Part shown: positions 9,537 through 17,802 of the stretch, piece by piece | How positions within the stretch are numbered: the stretch's first letter is position 1 | Layout: the number at the start of each line of letters is the position of its first letter | From: FEN-1088 sp031407985 | GTDB taxonomy: Bacteria; Myxococcota_A; Polyangia; Fen-1088 | Assembly: GCA_031407985.1 (NCBI GenBank) | Contig: JANOJB010000002.1 | Coordinates: forward strand, 18,224 to 82,223 | Length of the DNA stretch: 64,000 nt | Direction of reading: 5' to 3' | Made by a program: the position numbers and the translations under genes | The notes under the pieces: model-generated | Told to the model about the DNA's origin: nothing | Database searches by the model: none | What the model saw: only the letters and a program-made list of their open reading frames with translations

Positions 9537-10130
9537 GTGGCTAGCCTGGGGCACGTCGCGGTCGGAATGCTGGCCGGCCGGATGCTTTCTCCCGTAGGGG
9601 AAGCGCACGTGCTGAAACCCATGTTGCTTTTCTCGGGCCTGGCCTTGCTGCCCGATCTTGACTATGTCGGGGTCATGCTGGGAGTGGCCGACGCGGGGCC
9701 GTGTGGTCATCGCGGTGCCACCCATTCCCTGGTACCCCCGCTGTTGCTGGCTCTCCTGGCGGCGGCGATCGCGCCCCGCCTTCATCTGCCTCGCTGGCGC
9801 ACCGCCGTACTGGTTGGAATGACGGTTGCCAGTCACGCCCTGTTGGATGCCATGACCGAATCCAGCCGGGGAGTACCGCTGCTTTGGCCGCTCAACTTCA
9901 CGCGGTTCGAGATGCCTTGGCGGCCCATTCCGAATGCCCCTTGCGGTCTGGCTTACCTTTCCTTGACCGGTCTGCGTGTCGCCTCGATCGAAATCATCCA
10001 GTTCCTTCCCGTCCTGCTGCTGGCGGTTTGGCCGCGAGAAACCTGGAAGGTTTCGACTGCGAAAGCGGCACCGGCCAAGACCACCTCCTTGGCCACCCGC
10101 GCAGCCCAAATGCCGCGTACCGCTATCTGA
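9537..10130 (+). CDS. YdjM/DUF457-like metal-dependent hydrolase, membrane protein
   Basis: The product has 197 residues and starts at a GTG. Motifs of the LexA-regulated YdjM (DUF457) membrane family are in place: H6 near the N-terminus (GHVAVGMLAGR), LLPDLDYVG, HRGATHSLVPPLL and SHALLDAMT. The His and Asp residues form the presumed metal site. Four to five membrane helices surround them. The family is only predicted to be hydrolytic. The gene is followed 82 bases later by rpoD copy 1 on the same strand. The AT-rich stretch at about 9500-9536 is the likely promoter region shared with the divergent MFS gene. Confidence 0.85.
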   Translation: MASLGHVAVGMLAGRMLSPVGEAHVLKPMLLFSGLALLPDLDYVGVMLGVADAGPCGHRGATHSLVPPLLLALLAAAIAPRLHLPRWRTAVLVGMTVASHALLDAMTESSRGVPLLWPLNFTRFEMPWRPIPNAPCGLAYLSLTGLRVASIEIIQFLPVLLLAVWPRETWKVSTAKAAPAKTTSLATRAAQMPRTAI

Positions 10131-10212
10131 GCACCGCGTTGTCCCGCCGGCGTGTCTAACCCGCGTTTTTTTGTCGACTTTTTCGGCAACTCACTTCAGA
10201 GTGTCGCGTTCC

Positions 10213-11808
10213 ATGAGCTCTCTCGGAACAGATCCGGAAGAAAATCAAGAGGAAGAATCCGCGGCGCCAGCAGAAGCAGCCCCGGTCCCGGTCGGGGTGG
10301 CCGCCGCCCCGGCCGAGGAAGCGGACGAAGCCGCGGATGCCCACGATCCGGTCAGGATGTACCTGCGCGGGATGGTGTCGATCGCGCTTCTGACCCGCGA
10401 GGGCGAGGTCGCCCTGGCTCGCCGCATAGAAGATGCCGAACACCGTGTCCTAAAAGCGGTTCTGCGCGCGCCGGTCGCCGTGAACGAAATCTTGGACATC
10501 GGCGTACAGCTGCGGAAGGCCAAGATTCGCGTCACCGAGGTCACGCGCGACGCCGACGACCAAGATCCCGATTTCGACGAGGAATGGCACATCAACCGCG
10601 TCTGTGAGGCGCTGGACAACATCGGGCGCCTGTTTCGCAAGCACCAGAAACTGCTGGAATCGGCCCCGAAACGCCCGACCGCCGCGGTCAAAAGCCGGTT
10701 TGAGCAGAAACAAGCGGACAGCGCGGACGAGCTGTTCCAGGCCCTGCTGGAGATTCGCCTCGGCAAGGAGCGCGTGGGGCCCATTCTGAATCAGCTGAAG
10801 CTGTACGTTCATCGCCTGGAGGGTGGACGCAGGATGCTGGCCGACTGCGAGGAACGCGCGGGCATGAGCCTGGCCGATTTGCGCAAGACGCTGCGGCAGG
10901 TCCGCACCTCCGCGGTGCGGCGGCAGGCACTGACGCGAAAGCTGGGGCTGCGCGCCGAGGAACTGGAGAAGATCGCGGAGCAAGCGACCGAGGCCGGCCG
11001 CCAGTTGCGGCAGGTCGAGACCGACGCGGGGATGACCGAAGCGTTGCTGCGCGAAACCGTCCAGGAAATCGAGGACGGCGAGCGCGCGGGCGAAAAAGCC
11101 AAGGCCGAAATGATTCGCGCCAACCTGCGCCTGGTGGTCGCGATCGCCAAGAAATACGCGAACCGCGGCCTGCTGTTTCTGGATCTGATTCAGGAAGGCA
11201 ACATCGGGCTGATGCGTGCGGTCGAAAAATTCGACTACCGCCGTGGCTTCAAGTTTTCGACCTATGCGACGTGGTGGATCCGACAGGGCATCACGCGCGC
11301 CATCGCCGATCAGGCACGGACCATTCGCATCCCCGTGCACATGAACGAATCGCTGCACAAGCTGACCCGGACCACACACGCCTTGGTGCGCAAGCTGGGT
11401 CGCGATCCGCAGGTCGAGGAACTGGCCGAGGACATGGGCATGCCGGTCGAGAAGGTGCGCCAGCTGTTGCGCATTTCCAAGACCACGGTTTCGCTGGAAA
11501 CGCCCGTCGGCACCGACGAAGACGCGCGACTGGGCGATTTCATCGAGGACAAGGACGCGATTTCACCAGCGGACGCCCTGGTCGCGGCCGATCTGTCGGA
11601 GCAAACCCGGCGGGTGTTGGCGACACTGTCGCCGCGTGAGGAAAAAATCCTGCGCATGCGTTTCGGCATCGGCGAGCGATCGGACCACACGCTGGAACAG
11701 GTCGGCGAGGAATTCGACCTGACGCGGGAGCGCATCCGCCAGATCGAATCGAAGGCCCTGAAAAAGCTACGCGCCAGCCGCGAGTTCCGCGAGCTGCGGA
11801 ACCACTAA
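10213..11808 (+). CDS. rpoD: RNA polymerase primary-type sigma factor (RpoD), copy 1
   Basis: The 531-residue product starts at ATG 10213 with an acidic Ala/Glu-rich N-terminus in place of a classical region 1.1. Region 1.2 begins DPVRMYLRGMVSI, followed by a long non-conserved region (about residues 80-290). Region 2 shows DLIQEGNIGLMRAVEKFDYR and FSTYATWWIRQGITRAI. Regions 3 and 4 follow, ending with the helix-turn-helix EFDLTRERIRQIESKALKKL. Full core-binding and promoter-recognition regions identify a group 1-like sigma factor. A paralogue of nearly the same length lies at 37101-38681; the two differ mainly in the N-terminus and the non-conserved region. Confidence 0.95.
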   Translation: MSSLGTDPEENQEEESAAPAEAAPVPVGVAAAPAEEADEAADAHDPVRMYLRGMVSIALLTREGEVALARRIEDAEHRVLKAVLRAPVAVNEILDIGVQLRKAKIRVTEVTRDADDQDPDFDEEWHINRVCEALDNIGRLFRKHQKLLESAPKRPTAAVKSRFEQKQADSADELFQALLEIRLGKERVGPILNQLKLYVHRLEGGRRMLADCEERAGMSLADLRKTLRQVRTSAVRRQALTRKLGLRAEELEKIAEQATEAGRQLRQVETDAGMTEALLRETVQEIEDGERAGEKAKAEMIRANLRLVVAIAKKYANRGLLFLDLIQEGNIGLMRAVEKFDYRRGFKFSTYATWWIRQGITRAIADQARTIRIPVHMNESLHKLTRTTHALVRKLGRDPQVEELAEDMGMPVEKVRQLLRISKTTVSLETPVGTDEDARLGDFIEDKDAISPADALVAADLSEQTRRVLATLSPREEKILRMRFGIGERSDHTLEQVGEEFDLTRERIRQIESKALKKLRASREFRELRNH

Positions 11809-12095
11809 CACCAACCACGCCTCGCTCCGCGCGACCCTCGGTCGGACCGACCTTCGCGGCGAAACACGCCTCGCTCCGCGCGACCCGCACGCCGCACATC
11901 GAGCAAACGTTGGGTCGCCGCTTGGTTGCGCTCCGCTTCGCGGAGCACCCTATGTCCGGATCCGGTGAAGAGTGCCTCGCGCCAGGCGAGGCGCAACCAA
12001 GCGGCGACCCTACGTTAGCTCGATGTGCGGCATACGGGCCGCGCGGAGCGCGGTTTGCGGAGCGCGGTTTAGTGAGTGAGTGAGTGAACGTGTAT
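11809..12095. other. Convergent intergenic region, densely repetitive
   Basis: This 287-base space between rpoD copy 1 and ygiQ has no plausible gene. It contains a 60-bp-arm inverted repeat (separate entry). A 21-bp direct repeat beginning ACGCCTCGCTCCGCGCG occurs near 11817 and again near 11867. Two copies of GCGGAGCGCGGTTT lie near 12043-12069, and four GTGA units near 12072-12087. The composition is that of a structured terminator or repeat element rather than coding DNA. Confidence 0.75.
11872..12050. repeat. 179-nt near-perfect inverted repeat with three internal hairpins
   Basis: Arms 11872-11931 and 11991-12050 are reverse complements in perfect register (each pair of positions sums to 23922), with 55 of 60 positions matching and no gaps. 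Three mismatches are A-C on the plus strand, which become U-G wobbles in a minus-strand RNA; that is the strand of the ygiQ 3' untranslated region. The 59-nt apical part holds further hairpins: TCCGC-TTC-GCGGA at 11932-11944, CCGGATCCGG near 11957, and GCCTCGC-GCCAG-GCGAGGC near 11974-11992. It could be a bidirectional terminator, a structured RNA, or a palindromic mobile repeat. Confidence 0.85.
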
Positions 12096-14351
12096 TCAAG
12101 GACGTCGGGCGCGATCTTTCGAGCGGGGCGCCGAGGCTGGTGGGTGCCGCGGTGCCGGGGGCAATCCCGTGTGCTGCGTGTGGAAATCGCGTCTCAGTTT
12201 GGAACGCGGACGGGAGGCGGTGGCCGGTTGGTGCAGGGGGATCAGTTGGTGTTTGCCGGTTCCGATCAGGTCACCCCGGCCCATGCGGCGCAACGCCGCG
12301 CGCAGGAAGGCCCAGTTTTCGGGATCGTGGTAGCGCAGAAACGCCTTGTGAAGCCGACGGACTTTCAGGCCGCGCGGGATGTGCACATCCTCGCCGCCCC
12401 GGCGTCGAATCGGACGCAGCGGATTCTTGCCGGTGTGATACATCGCGGTGGCCGTCGCCATTGGTGACGGCAGGAACGCCTGAACCTGATCGGCGCGAAA
12501 ATCGTTTCGCTTCAGCCACAGCGCCAGGTTCAACATGTCCTCGTCGGTCGTCCCGGGATGCGCGGCGATGAAGTACGGGATCAGGTACTGCTCCTTGCCC
12601 GCCTCCCGCGAATACCGATCAAACAGCTCTTTGAATTTGTCGTACGAACCAATGCCTGGCTTCAGCATCTTCGACAGCGGACCGGCCTCCGTGTGCTCGG
12701 GCGCGATCTTCAAATAGCCGCCGACGTGATGGGTCGCCAGCTCCTTCACGTACTCCGGCGACGTCGCGGCCAGGTCGTAGCGCAGGCCTGACGCGACCAG
12801 CACCTTTTTCACGCCCGGCAGGGCGCGTGCCTTGCGGTAAAGGCCGATCAGAGACGAGTGGTCGGTATTCAAGTTCGGACAAATCCCGGGAGAAACGCAG
12901 GAAGGGAGCCTGCAGGCAGCCTCGATGGCGGGGCTCTTACACGCCAGCCGATACATGTTCGCCGTAGGGCCGCCCAAGTCGGAAATCACGCCGGTGAACC
13001 CAGGAACGTTGTCGCGCACCTCGGCGATCTCGCGCAGTACGGATGCTTCCGACCGGTTCTGGATGATTCGTCCCTCGTGTTCTGTGATCGAGCAGAACGT
13101 ACAGCCACCGAAGCAGCCGCGCATGATCGTGATCGAAAAGCGGATCATGTCGTACGCGGGAATTTTGTCTTCGCGGCTGACACCGTCTCCATAGGCGGGG
13201 TGCGGGCGGCGCGTGTAGGGCAGCTCGTAAACGCGATCCATCTCGGCCGTCGACAGCGGCACGGGCGGCGGATTGATCCAGACGTCGCGATTGCCGTGCC
13301 GCTGGACCAGGGCCCGGGCGTTCCCGGGATTGGATTCGGTGTGAAGGATGCGGGAGGCGTGGGCGTACAACACACGATCGCGGACGACCGAATCGTAGTC
13401 AGGCAGGCGAATCACCGTGCGTTCGCGATCCAAACGCGGCCGCAGCCCCCGCAGCGGAATCAATCGTTCCCGGTTGGCGGGCCCAGGATCGGTCGATCCG
13501 GTCGCGCATGGGGCCGCCTCAGCCGCCCCACTCCCCTGCCCGGTCGTCGGATCTTGGTAAGGACTTGGCTGGGGATCAACCACGCCAGGCTGGTCAACCG
13601 CGCGCGAATCGATCTGCGTCCAGCCTTCGGGCAATCCGGTCGTCAGGAAGGCTGTGCCTCGCACGTCGGTGATCGTGTCGGGGGATTTTCCCGCGCCCAA
13701 GCGGTGCGCGATCTCGACCACCGCACGCTCGGCGTTGCCGTACACCAGCAGGTCCGCGTGCGCGTCCACCAGGATCGATCGGCGGACTTCGTCCGACCAG
13801 TAATCAAAGTGCGCGATTCGCCGCAAGCTGGCCTCGATCCCGCCAATCACGATGGGCACATCGCCGAAGGCTTCGCGACACCGCCGCGCGTACACAATCA
13901 CGGCGCGATCGGGGCGTTTGCCGCCCAGACCACCCGGCGAATACGCGTCGTCCGAACGCAGCTTGCGATCGGATGTGTAGCGATTCACCATCGAATCCAT
14001 GTTCCCGGCGGTGATCCCGAACATGACGTTGGGCCGGCCCAGCGCCCCGAAGGGTTCCGGGCTGCGCCAGTCGGGCTGCGCGATGATGCCGACGCGGAAC
14101 CCGTGCGCCTCCAGCAACCGGCCGATCAGCGCCGCGCCGAAGCTGGGGTGGTCCACGTACGCATCGCCGCTGACCAGAATGACGTCGCAGCTTTCCCAGC
14201 CAAGGGCATCCATCTCGGCGCGCGACATGGGCAACACGGGCGCGGTTCCGAAACGTTCGGCCCAGAATTTGCGGCGCGAAAACAAGGTTGCCGGCACCAG
14301 ATCGGGCGACACGATCTTGAAGCCGGAAGAAGCCGTCGCCGTCGTGGTCAT
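12096..14351 (-). CDS. ygiQ: YgiQ-family radical SAM protein
   Basis: About 751 residues are encoded from ATG 14351. The order is as in the YgiQ/UPF0313 family: an N-terminal cobalamin-binding-like Rossmann domain (CDVILVSGDAYVDHPSFG), the family segment VIGGIEASLRRIAHFDYW, then the radical SAM core. The [4Fe-4S] cysteines are C413, C417 and C420 in RGCFGGCTFCSITEHEGR. The length is normal (the E. coli protein has about 739). The basic, Pro/Arg-rich C-terminal tail is not conserved. The substrate of the family is unknown. The gene lies 49 bases downstream of a Ser/Thr kinase on the same strand. The structured repeat follows its stop codon. Confidence 0.93.
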   Translation of the reverse strand: MTTTATASSGFKIVSPDLVPATLFSRRKFWAERFGTAPVLPMSRAEMDALGWESCDVILVSGDAYVDHPSFGAALIGRLLEAHGFRVGIIAQPDWRSPEPFGALGRPNVMFGITAGNMDSMVNRYTSDRKLRSDDAYSPGGLGGKRPDRAVIVYARRCREAFGDVPIVIGGIEASLRRIAHFDYWSDEVRRSILVDAHADLLVYGNAERAVVEIAHRLGAGKSPDTITDVRGTAFLTTGLPEGWTQIDSRAVDQPGVVDPQPSPYQDPTTGQGSGAAEAAPCATGSTDPGPANRERLIPLRGLRPRLDRERTVIRLPDYDSVVRDRVLYAHASRILHTESNPGNARALVQRHGNRDVWINPPPVPLSTAEMDRVYELPYTRRPHPAYGDGVSREDKIPAYDMIRFSITIMRGCFGGCTFCSITEHEGRIIQNRSEASVLREIAEVRDNVPGFTGVISDLGGPTANMYRLACKSPAIEAACRLPSCVSPGICPNLNTDHSSLIGLYRKARALPGVKKVLVASGLRYDLAATSPEYVKELATHHVGGYLKIAPEHTEAGPLSKMLKPGIGSYDKFKELFDRYSREAGKEQYLIPYFIAAHPGTTDEDMLNLALWLKRNDFRADQVQAFLPSPMATATAMYHTGKNPLRPIRRRGGEDVHIPRGLKVRRLHKAFLRYHDPENWAFLRAALRRMGRGDLIGTGKHQLIPLHQPATASRPRSKLRRDFHTQHTGLPPAPRHPPASAPRSKDRARRP

Positions 14352-14400
14352 AGGGGCGCCGATCCATAGCACGCCCCCCCGGACATGGCCGCGAAACCGT

Positions 14401-16068
14401 CTATTTGGTCTTGGGGGGACGTTTGCCCCCGGCGGCCTTGCGAACGGGCTTGTCAACCCGCCGAATGGGATGCAGTTCGATCTCGATGGTCTTATCTCCG
14501 TCCATGACGGCGGATGACGTCACCGGTTTGTGCCCATCCTTTTCGAATCGAAACGGGACGGCCAGGCGCGACGGCGTGATCGGCAAGGTGGCCGGCGTGG
14601 TCCCTATGGCACGTCCACCGGCGTCGATGATGCGCGCCCCCGGCGGCTTCGATACGAAGGTCACCAAGACGAATTCCTCCCCCGAAACCTTTGCCGCCGC
14701 GATCCCGCTTCTGGGCCTTGGCACCTTCCCCCACAACGCGCGCCCACCGGCCACCGCGCCACCCAGAACACACAGACCCAGGACCAATCCGCCCGCGATC
14801 AGAAACCGGCGGTGCCACACGTCGCGCGCCACGCGGTTTCGTTCGGCCGACGACGCCGCCCCCAGGTGTCGGGAGTGCATGCCGGTCACCATTTCGCCGC
14901 GTCCACCCGAACTGCTGTGCCCGTCATCGACCCGCCCCGATTTGTCGCGGTCGGATACCGGCACCCGCGCCGTCCGCGCCGCCTGCCCGTCCGCCGCCAG
15001 CAGCTTCGCGGGTCGGGTGGACGCCGTGATGGATTGCCCCTGCGGCACGGCGGTCCGGGCGGAGGACTGCCCCTCTCCCTGGGCCGTGTCCTCGTCCGCT
15101 GGATTGTCCGACAACGATCGCACCAAACGCAGGACGGATCGGCTGGACGATCGGAACGACGCCAGGTAGTTCTCGACGTCGGTCAGCATGTCGGACGCGG
15201 ACTGATAGCGGGCCTGGGCATCGCGCGCCGTCGCACGCGCCACGATCGCGTCCAACGCCGGTGGCACATCTGAATTCCAGGCGGACGGCGGGGCGGTGTT
15301 CTTCGCCAGTAGATCGATCTTCTTTTGGAGATCGTTTTGCGCGCGAAACATCACACGCCCGGTCAGAAGTTCGTGCAAAACGCACCCCATCGCGAATACG
15401 TCGACGCGCGCGTCGATGTCGCCACACGTGATCTGCTCGGGGGCCAGGTACGCGATCTTTCCCTTGACCACCTTCCCCTCGTCGTCGGCCATCAGGTCGG
15501 TCGCGCGCGCGATCCCGAAATCCAGCACCTTGACCGCACCCGTATCGGCCAGCATCACGTTCGACGGCGACACGTCCCGGTGAACAATCTCCAGCGGACG
15601 GCCGTCGTTGTCGCGTAGGTTGTGGGCATAGTCCAAGGCGACCAGAACGTCGCGCGTAATTTCGGCGGCCGCGACCACCGGCATCGACCGCCCTTGCTGC
15701 CTCAGCTTGGTCAACACCTCGCGCAGGGTCAGGCCGCGGATGCTCTCCATCGCGATGAAATACGCACCGTCGGATTCGCCAAATTCGAAAATCTGAACGA
15801 TGTTCGGGTGCGCCAACAGGGCGGAGATCTTCGCCTCGTTGACGAACATCTGCGTGAACCGCGCGCGCGCGGACAACTGCGGCAACACGCGTTTGACCAC
15901 CAGCTCACGGTGAAATCCCTCCGGTCCTTTGACCGCGGCGCGGAACACCTCGGCCATACCGCCGGCACCGATGCGCTCGATCAATTCGAAGCGCCCAAAA
16001 CGCACGGGATCCGACGCCGGCTCTTGGCCGGCGGCTGAAGGGGAACGAACATGGGGCGAGGCGCCCAA
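14401..16068 (-). CDS. Hanks-type Ser/Thr protein kinase with C-terminal PEGA-like periplasmic domain
   Basis: The 555-residue product has an N-terminal kinase domain: glycine loop IGAGGMAEVFRA, the catalytic Lys in LVVKRVLP, the catalytic loop HRDVSPSNV, DFGIA, and APEQ in the activation segment. A disordered Ser/Arg/Asp-rich linker follows at about residues 300-420. One membrane helix (FLIAGGLVLGLCVLGGAVAGG) leads to a short beta-rich C-terminal domain resembling PEGA (KPPGARIIDAGGRAIGTTPA). The architecture is common in Myxococcota. It is probably co-transcribed with ygiQ; substrates are unknown. Confidence 0.92.
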   Translation of the reverse strand: MGASPHVRSPSAAGQEPASDPVRFGRFELIERIGAGGMAEVFRAAVKGPEGFHRELVVKRVLPQLSARARFTQMFVNEAKISALLAHPNIVQIFEFGESDGAYFIAMESIRGLTLREVLTKLRQQGRSMPVVAAAEITRDVLVALDYAHNLRDNDGRPLEIVHRDVSPSNVMLADTGAVKVLDFGIARATDLMADDEGKVVKGKIAYLAPEQITCGDIDARVDVFAMGCVLHELLTGRVMFRAQNDLQKKIDLLAKNTAPPSAWNSDVPPALDAIVARATARDAQARYQSASDMLTDVENYLASFRSSSRSVLRLVRSLSDNPADEDTAQGEGQSSARTAVPQGQSITASTRPAKLLAADGQAARTARVPVSDRDKSGRVDDGHSSSGGRGEMVTGMHSRHLGAASSAERNRVARDVWHRRFLIAGGLVLGLCVLGGAVAGGRALWGKVPRPRSGIAAAKVSGEEFVLVTFVSKPPGARIIDAGGRAIGTTPATLPITPSRLAVPFRFEKDGHKPVTSSAVMDGDKTIEIELHPIRRVDKPVRKAAGGKRPPKTK

Positions 16069-16265
16069 GGCCTGTACGACATCGGCGGAATCGGGCGCGC
16101 GCGTGAGCTGCTGTGTCCACGTTTGGGTCAGGGATGTCCCAAGGCGTGGGGGAATGTAGGCAGGCGCCGGCCGGCATCGCTGCGGGCGCCCGGCCAGCTG
16201 GGCATTTGTCGCGCGGTGAGCAATTGACGACCGCGCCCTCTTCGTCTAAAAGTCCCAGCCGAATC

Positions 16266-16337
16266 GCGGGAGTAACTCAGTGGTAGAGTGCCACCTTGCC
16301 AAGGTGGACGTCGCGGGTTCGACTCCCGTCTCCCGCT
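16266..16337 (+). tRNA. tRNA-Gly (anticodon GCC)
   Basis: A 72-nt cloverleaf is visible. The acceptor stem pairs GCGGGAG with CTCCCGC, the D-arm contains AGTGGTAGAGT, and the anticodon stem CCACC/GGTGG carries TTGCCAA, giving anticodon GCC. The T-arm is GCGGGTTCGACTCCCGT, followed by discriminator T. The 3' CCA is not fully encoded (CCG follows). An intrinsic terminator follows immediately. Confidence 0.97.
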
Positions 16338-16342
16338 CCGAA

Positions 16343-16372
16343 AGGCCAGGTAACTCCTGGCCTTTTGTTTTT
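16343..16372 (+). terminator. Rho-independent terminator of tRNA-Gly
   Basis: The stem AGGCCAGG (16343-16350), loop TAACT and CCTGGCCT (16356-16363) form a perfect 8-bp hairpin followed by TTTTGTTTTT. It sits six bases after the tRNA, which makes it one of the clearest intrinsic terminators in the window. Confidence 0.93.
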
Positions 16373-16474
16373 GGGGTTGCTATCCGCGGCCAGCCGGCTG
16401 CCCCGTCATCCGTACCATCGGGAAACGACGAACGACAGATATCGCGGCTGCCTGGCGGCAGAGAAACCGTCCCG

Positions 16475-17134
16475 CTACTTTTGCGGAAACGCCTCCCGCG
16501 CCAGGCGCTGGCGGAGATCGTCGATGAATGCCTGCAGCTCGGCGGCCGAGACCGGTTTTTCGAGACCTTCCGGAGCACCACGAACTTTCACTTCAGACAA
16601 AATAAAAGCGAGCGCGGCTGCATCGACGCCACCATCTTTCCGGCGAGCCGCAGCCACGAATGCCAGCGGGTCCTTCCCCGCTTTCGCGATGAAAAACAGG
16701 TCGACGTAGTCGCGCACCTCCGCGCGTCCAAGGATGGCGCCCAGCTTGTTCGCGGTAATGTCGTCCAGCGAATCAACGACCAACCCTTCCGGGGTGACGG
16801 TCGGTGGAGAGATCCGTTCCGTCGTGTCAAGAACCAGGTCCACCGGAACGGTTTCGTGTGCGTCTGACAAAACGAATCGACGGAACCCAGGACCCGCGCT
16901 GCCCGAAACGACGCGCAAGCCCGTGCCTTCCGCCAACCGAACGAACTGCCGCACACGCGCGTCGTAGTCGGCCCCCTCGCGCGTGAAGAAGTCGAGATCC
17001 GCGGAGCGCCGGTGTCCAAGGTAGAAGGCCCCGAGCGCAGTTCCGCCACTGAGGAACATCCCAGGCAACTGCGCCGACACGGCGTCGAGGATCCGCCGTT
17101 GCAGCGGGCTGAGCAGGTTAGGGAACGAGGCCAA
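16475..17134 (-). CDS. AbiEii/AbiGii-type nucleotidyltransferase (DUF1814), putative toxin
   Basis: The 219-residue product carries the nucleotidyltransferase signature LSGGTALGAFYLGHRRSADLDFF: GGT at residues 30-32 and the metal-binding D46xD48 pair. PVDLVLDT and DDITANKLGAILGRAEVRDYVDL of the DUF1814 family follow. In AbiE-type systems such enzymes are growth-inhibiting toxins, but many DUF1814 members have unknown targets. It overlaps the upstream small gene by 17 bases, a toxin-antitoxin-like arrangement, and lies just beyond the tRNA-Gly. The partner is not a recognisable AbiEi winged-helix antitoxin. Confidence 0.88.
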   Translation of the reverse strand: MASFPNLLSPLQRRILDAVSAQLPGMFLSGGTALGAFYLGHRRSADLDFFTREGADYDARVRQFVRLAEGTGLRVVSGSAGPGFRRFVLSDAHETVPVDLVLDTTERISPPTVTPEGLVVDSLDDITANKLGAILGRAEVRDYVDLFFIAKAGKDPLAFVAAARRKDGGVDAAALAFILSEVKVRGAPEGLEKPVSAAELQAFIDDLRQRLAREAFPQK

Positions 17135-17450
17135 GGGACCGCCACTCCGCGATGAGAAAATCCCAGAAGGCCAGGCGTCGCCCGAGGTTTCGACGCAGCC
17201 GCGGATAGTCAGCGACGATCTTCGCCACCGGAACCAGCCCCACGGCCTCGTCGAAGCGTGCCTCGCGCATCACCTTCGCCGCCAAACGCACGCGCTCTTC
17301 CTCATCGTCTCCGGCAAGACGCCGGCGCAGTTCATCCAATGTCAGCGGCTCGTCCCACAAGAAGTAGGGAACCGCCGATCCATCGGTGAGGTCCGTTGTA
17401 AGCAGCACCGAGAAAGTATACTGCTCGGGGACACCCCCGGTGTCCGACAA
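17118..17450 (-). CDS. Small partner protein of the nucleotidyltransferase (putative antitoxin)
   Basis: Up to 110 residues are encoded. The recognisable core is VPYFLWDEPLTLDELRRRLAG, an Arg/Glu-rich helix with ERVRLAAKVMREARF, and YPRLRRNLGRRLAFWDFLI near the end. Small proteins of this composition recur next to DUF1814 enzymes, so it is probably the cognate partner. The start is unclear: the open frame has a TTG at 17450 and a GTG at 17408, and reads upstream to a stop near 17480 without an ATG. The N-terminal part before the core may therefore be vestigial. The overlap with the downstream enzyme implies translational coupling. Confidence 0.65.
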   Translation of the reverse strand: MSDTGGVPEQYTFSVLLTTDLTDGSAVPYFLWDEPLTLDELRRRLAGDDEEERVRLAAKVMREARFDEAVGLVPVAKIVADYPRLRRNLGRRLAFWDFLIAEWRSLGLVP

Positions 17451-17802
17451 CAGGACCAGTGGCCGATCGTCGAGTGGATGTCACCCAGAAATCGGGAAGC
17501 CCATGAGGCAATCGCCCTCGCGCATGAGGCAATAACGAGGGAGCGCTCCAGGTCTTTTCACGTCACTTTTAGGTCATTTCGCGTCGCCAAATCGACCAAA
17601 CCATTGGTTTCGGTCCTGTTCGAATCTGATTGCGACCTGGACGCCCGAACCGTGGCGAGCACGATCGCCGAACTACCACCGCAAGGCCGCGTGAGCGGCG
17701 ACGGTGACTTTCCGGACACTACGGCCTCGGTAGGAAGGCGGGCGGTGACGGCGCTACGCCAGCGCTTCGCAGGACATGCGCGGCTCACGGGTCCTCCGAC
17801 TC
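17451..17802. promoter_or_regulatory. Intergenic region with operator-like repeats upstream of the nucleotidyltransferase pair
   Basis: No convincing gene lies in this 352-base stretch. CATGAGGCAAT occurs twice, at 17502-17512 and 17523-17533, exactly 21 bases apart (two helical turns). The second copy is flanked by the inverted repeat CCCTCG (17515-17520) and CGAGGG (17536-17541). This is the likely control region of the minus-strand pair. The remainder shows nothing recognisable. Confidence 0.45.

Noticed and set aside
8087..9622. Longer start of the MFS gene
   Set aside because: It would overlap the divergent gene at 9537 and adds a polar, non-MFS N-terminus.
12858..14369. 503-codon plus-strand open frame
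   Set aside because: It is antisense to ygiQ, whose radical SAM cysteines and family motifs are clear; GC-rich DNA yields long shadow frames.
16266..17450. tRNA-borne integrated element boundary
   Set aside because: The nucleotidyltransferase pair follows the tRNA, but I see no repeated tRNA 3' end downstream and no integrase.
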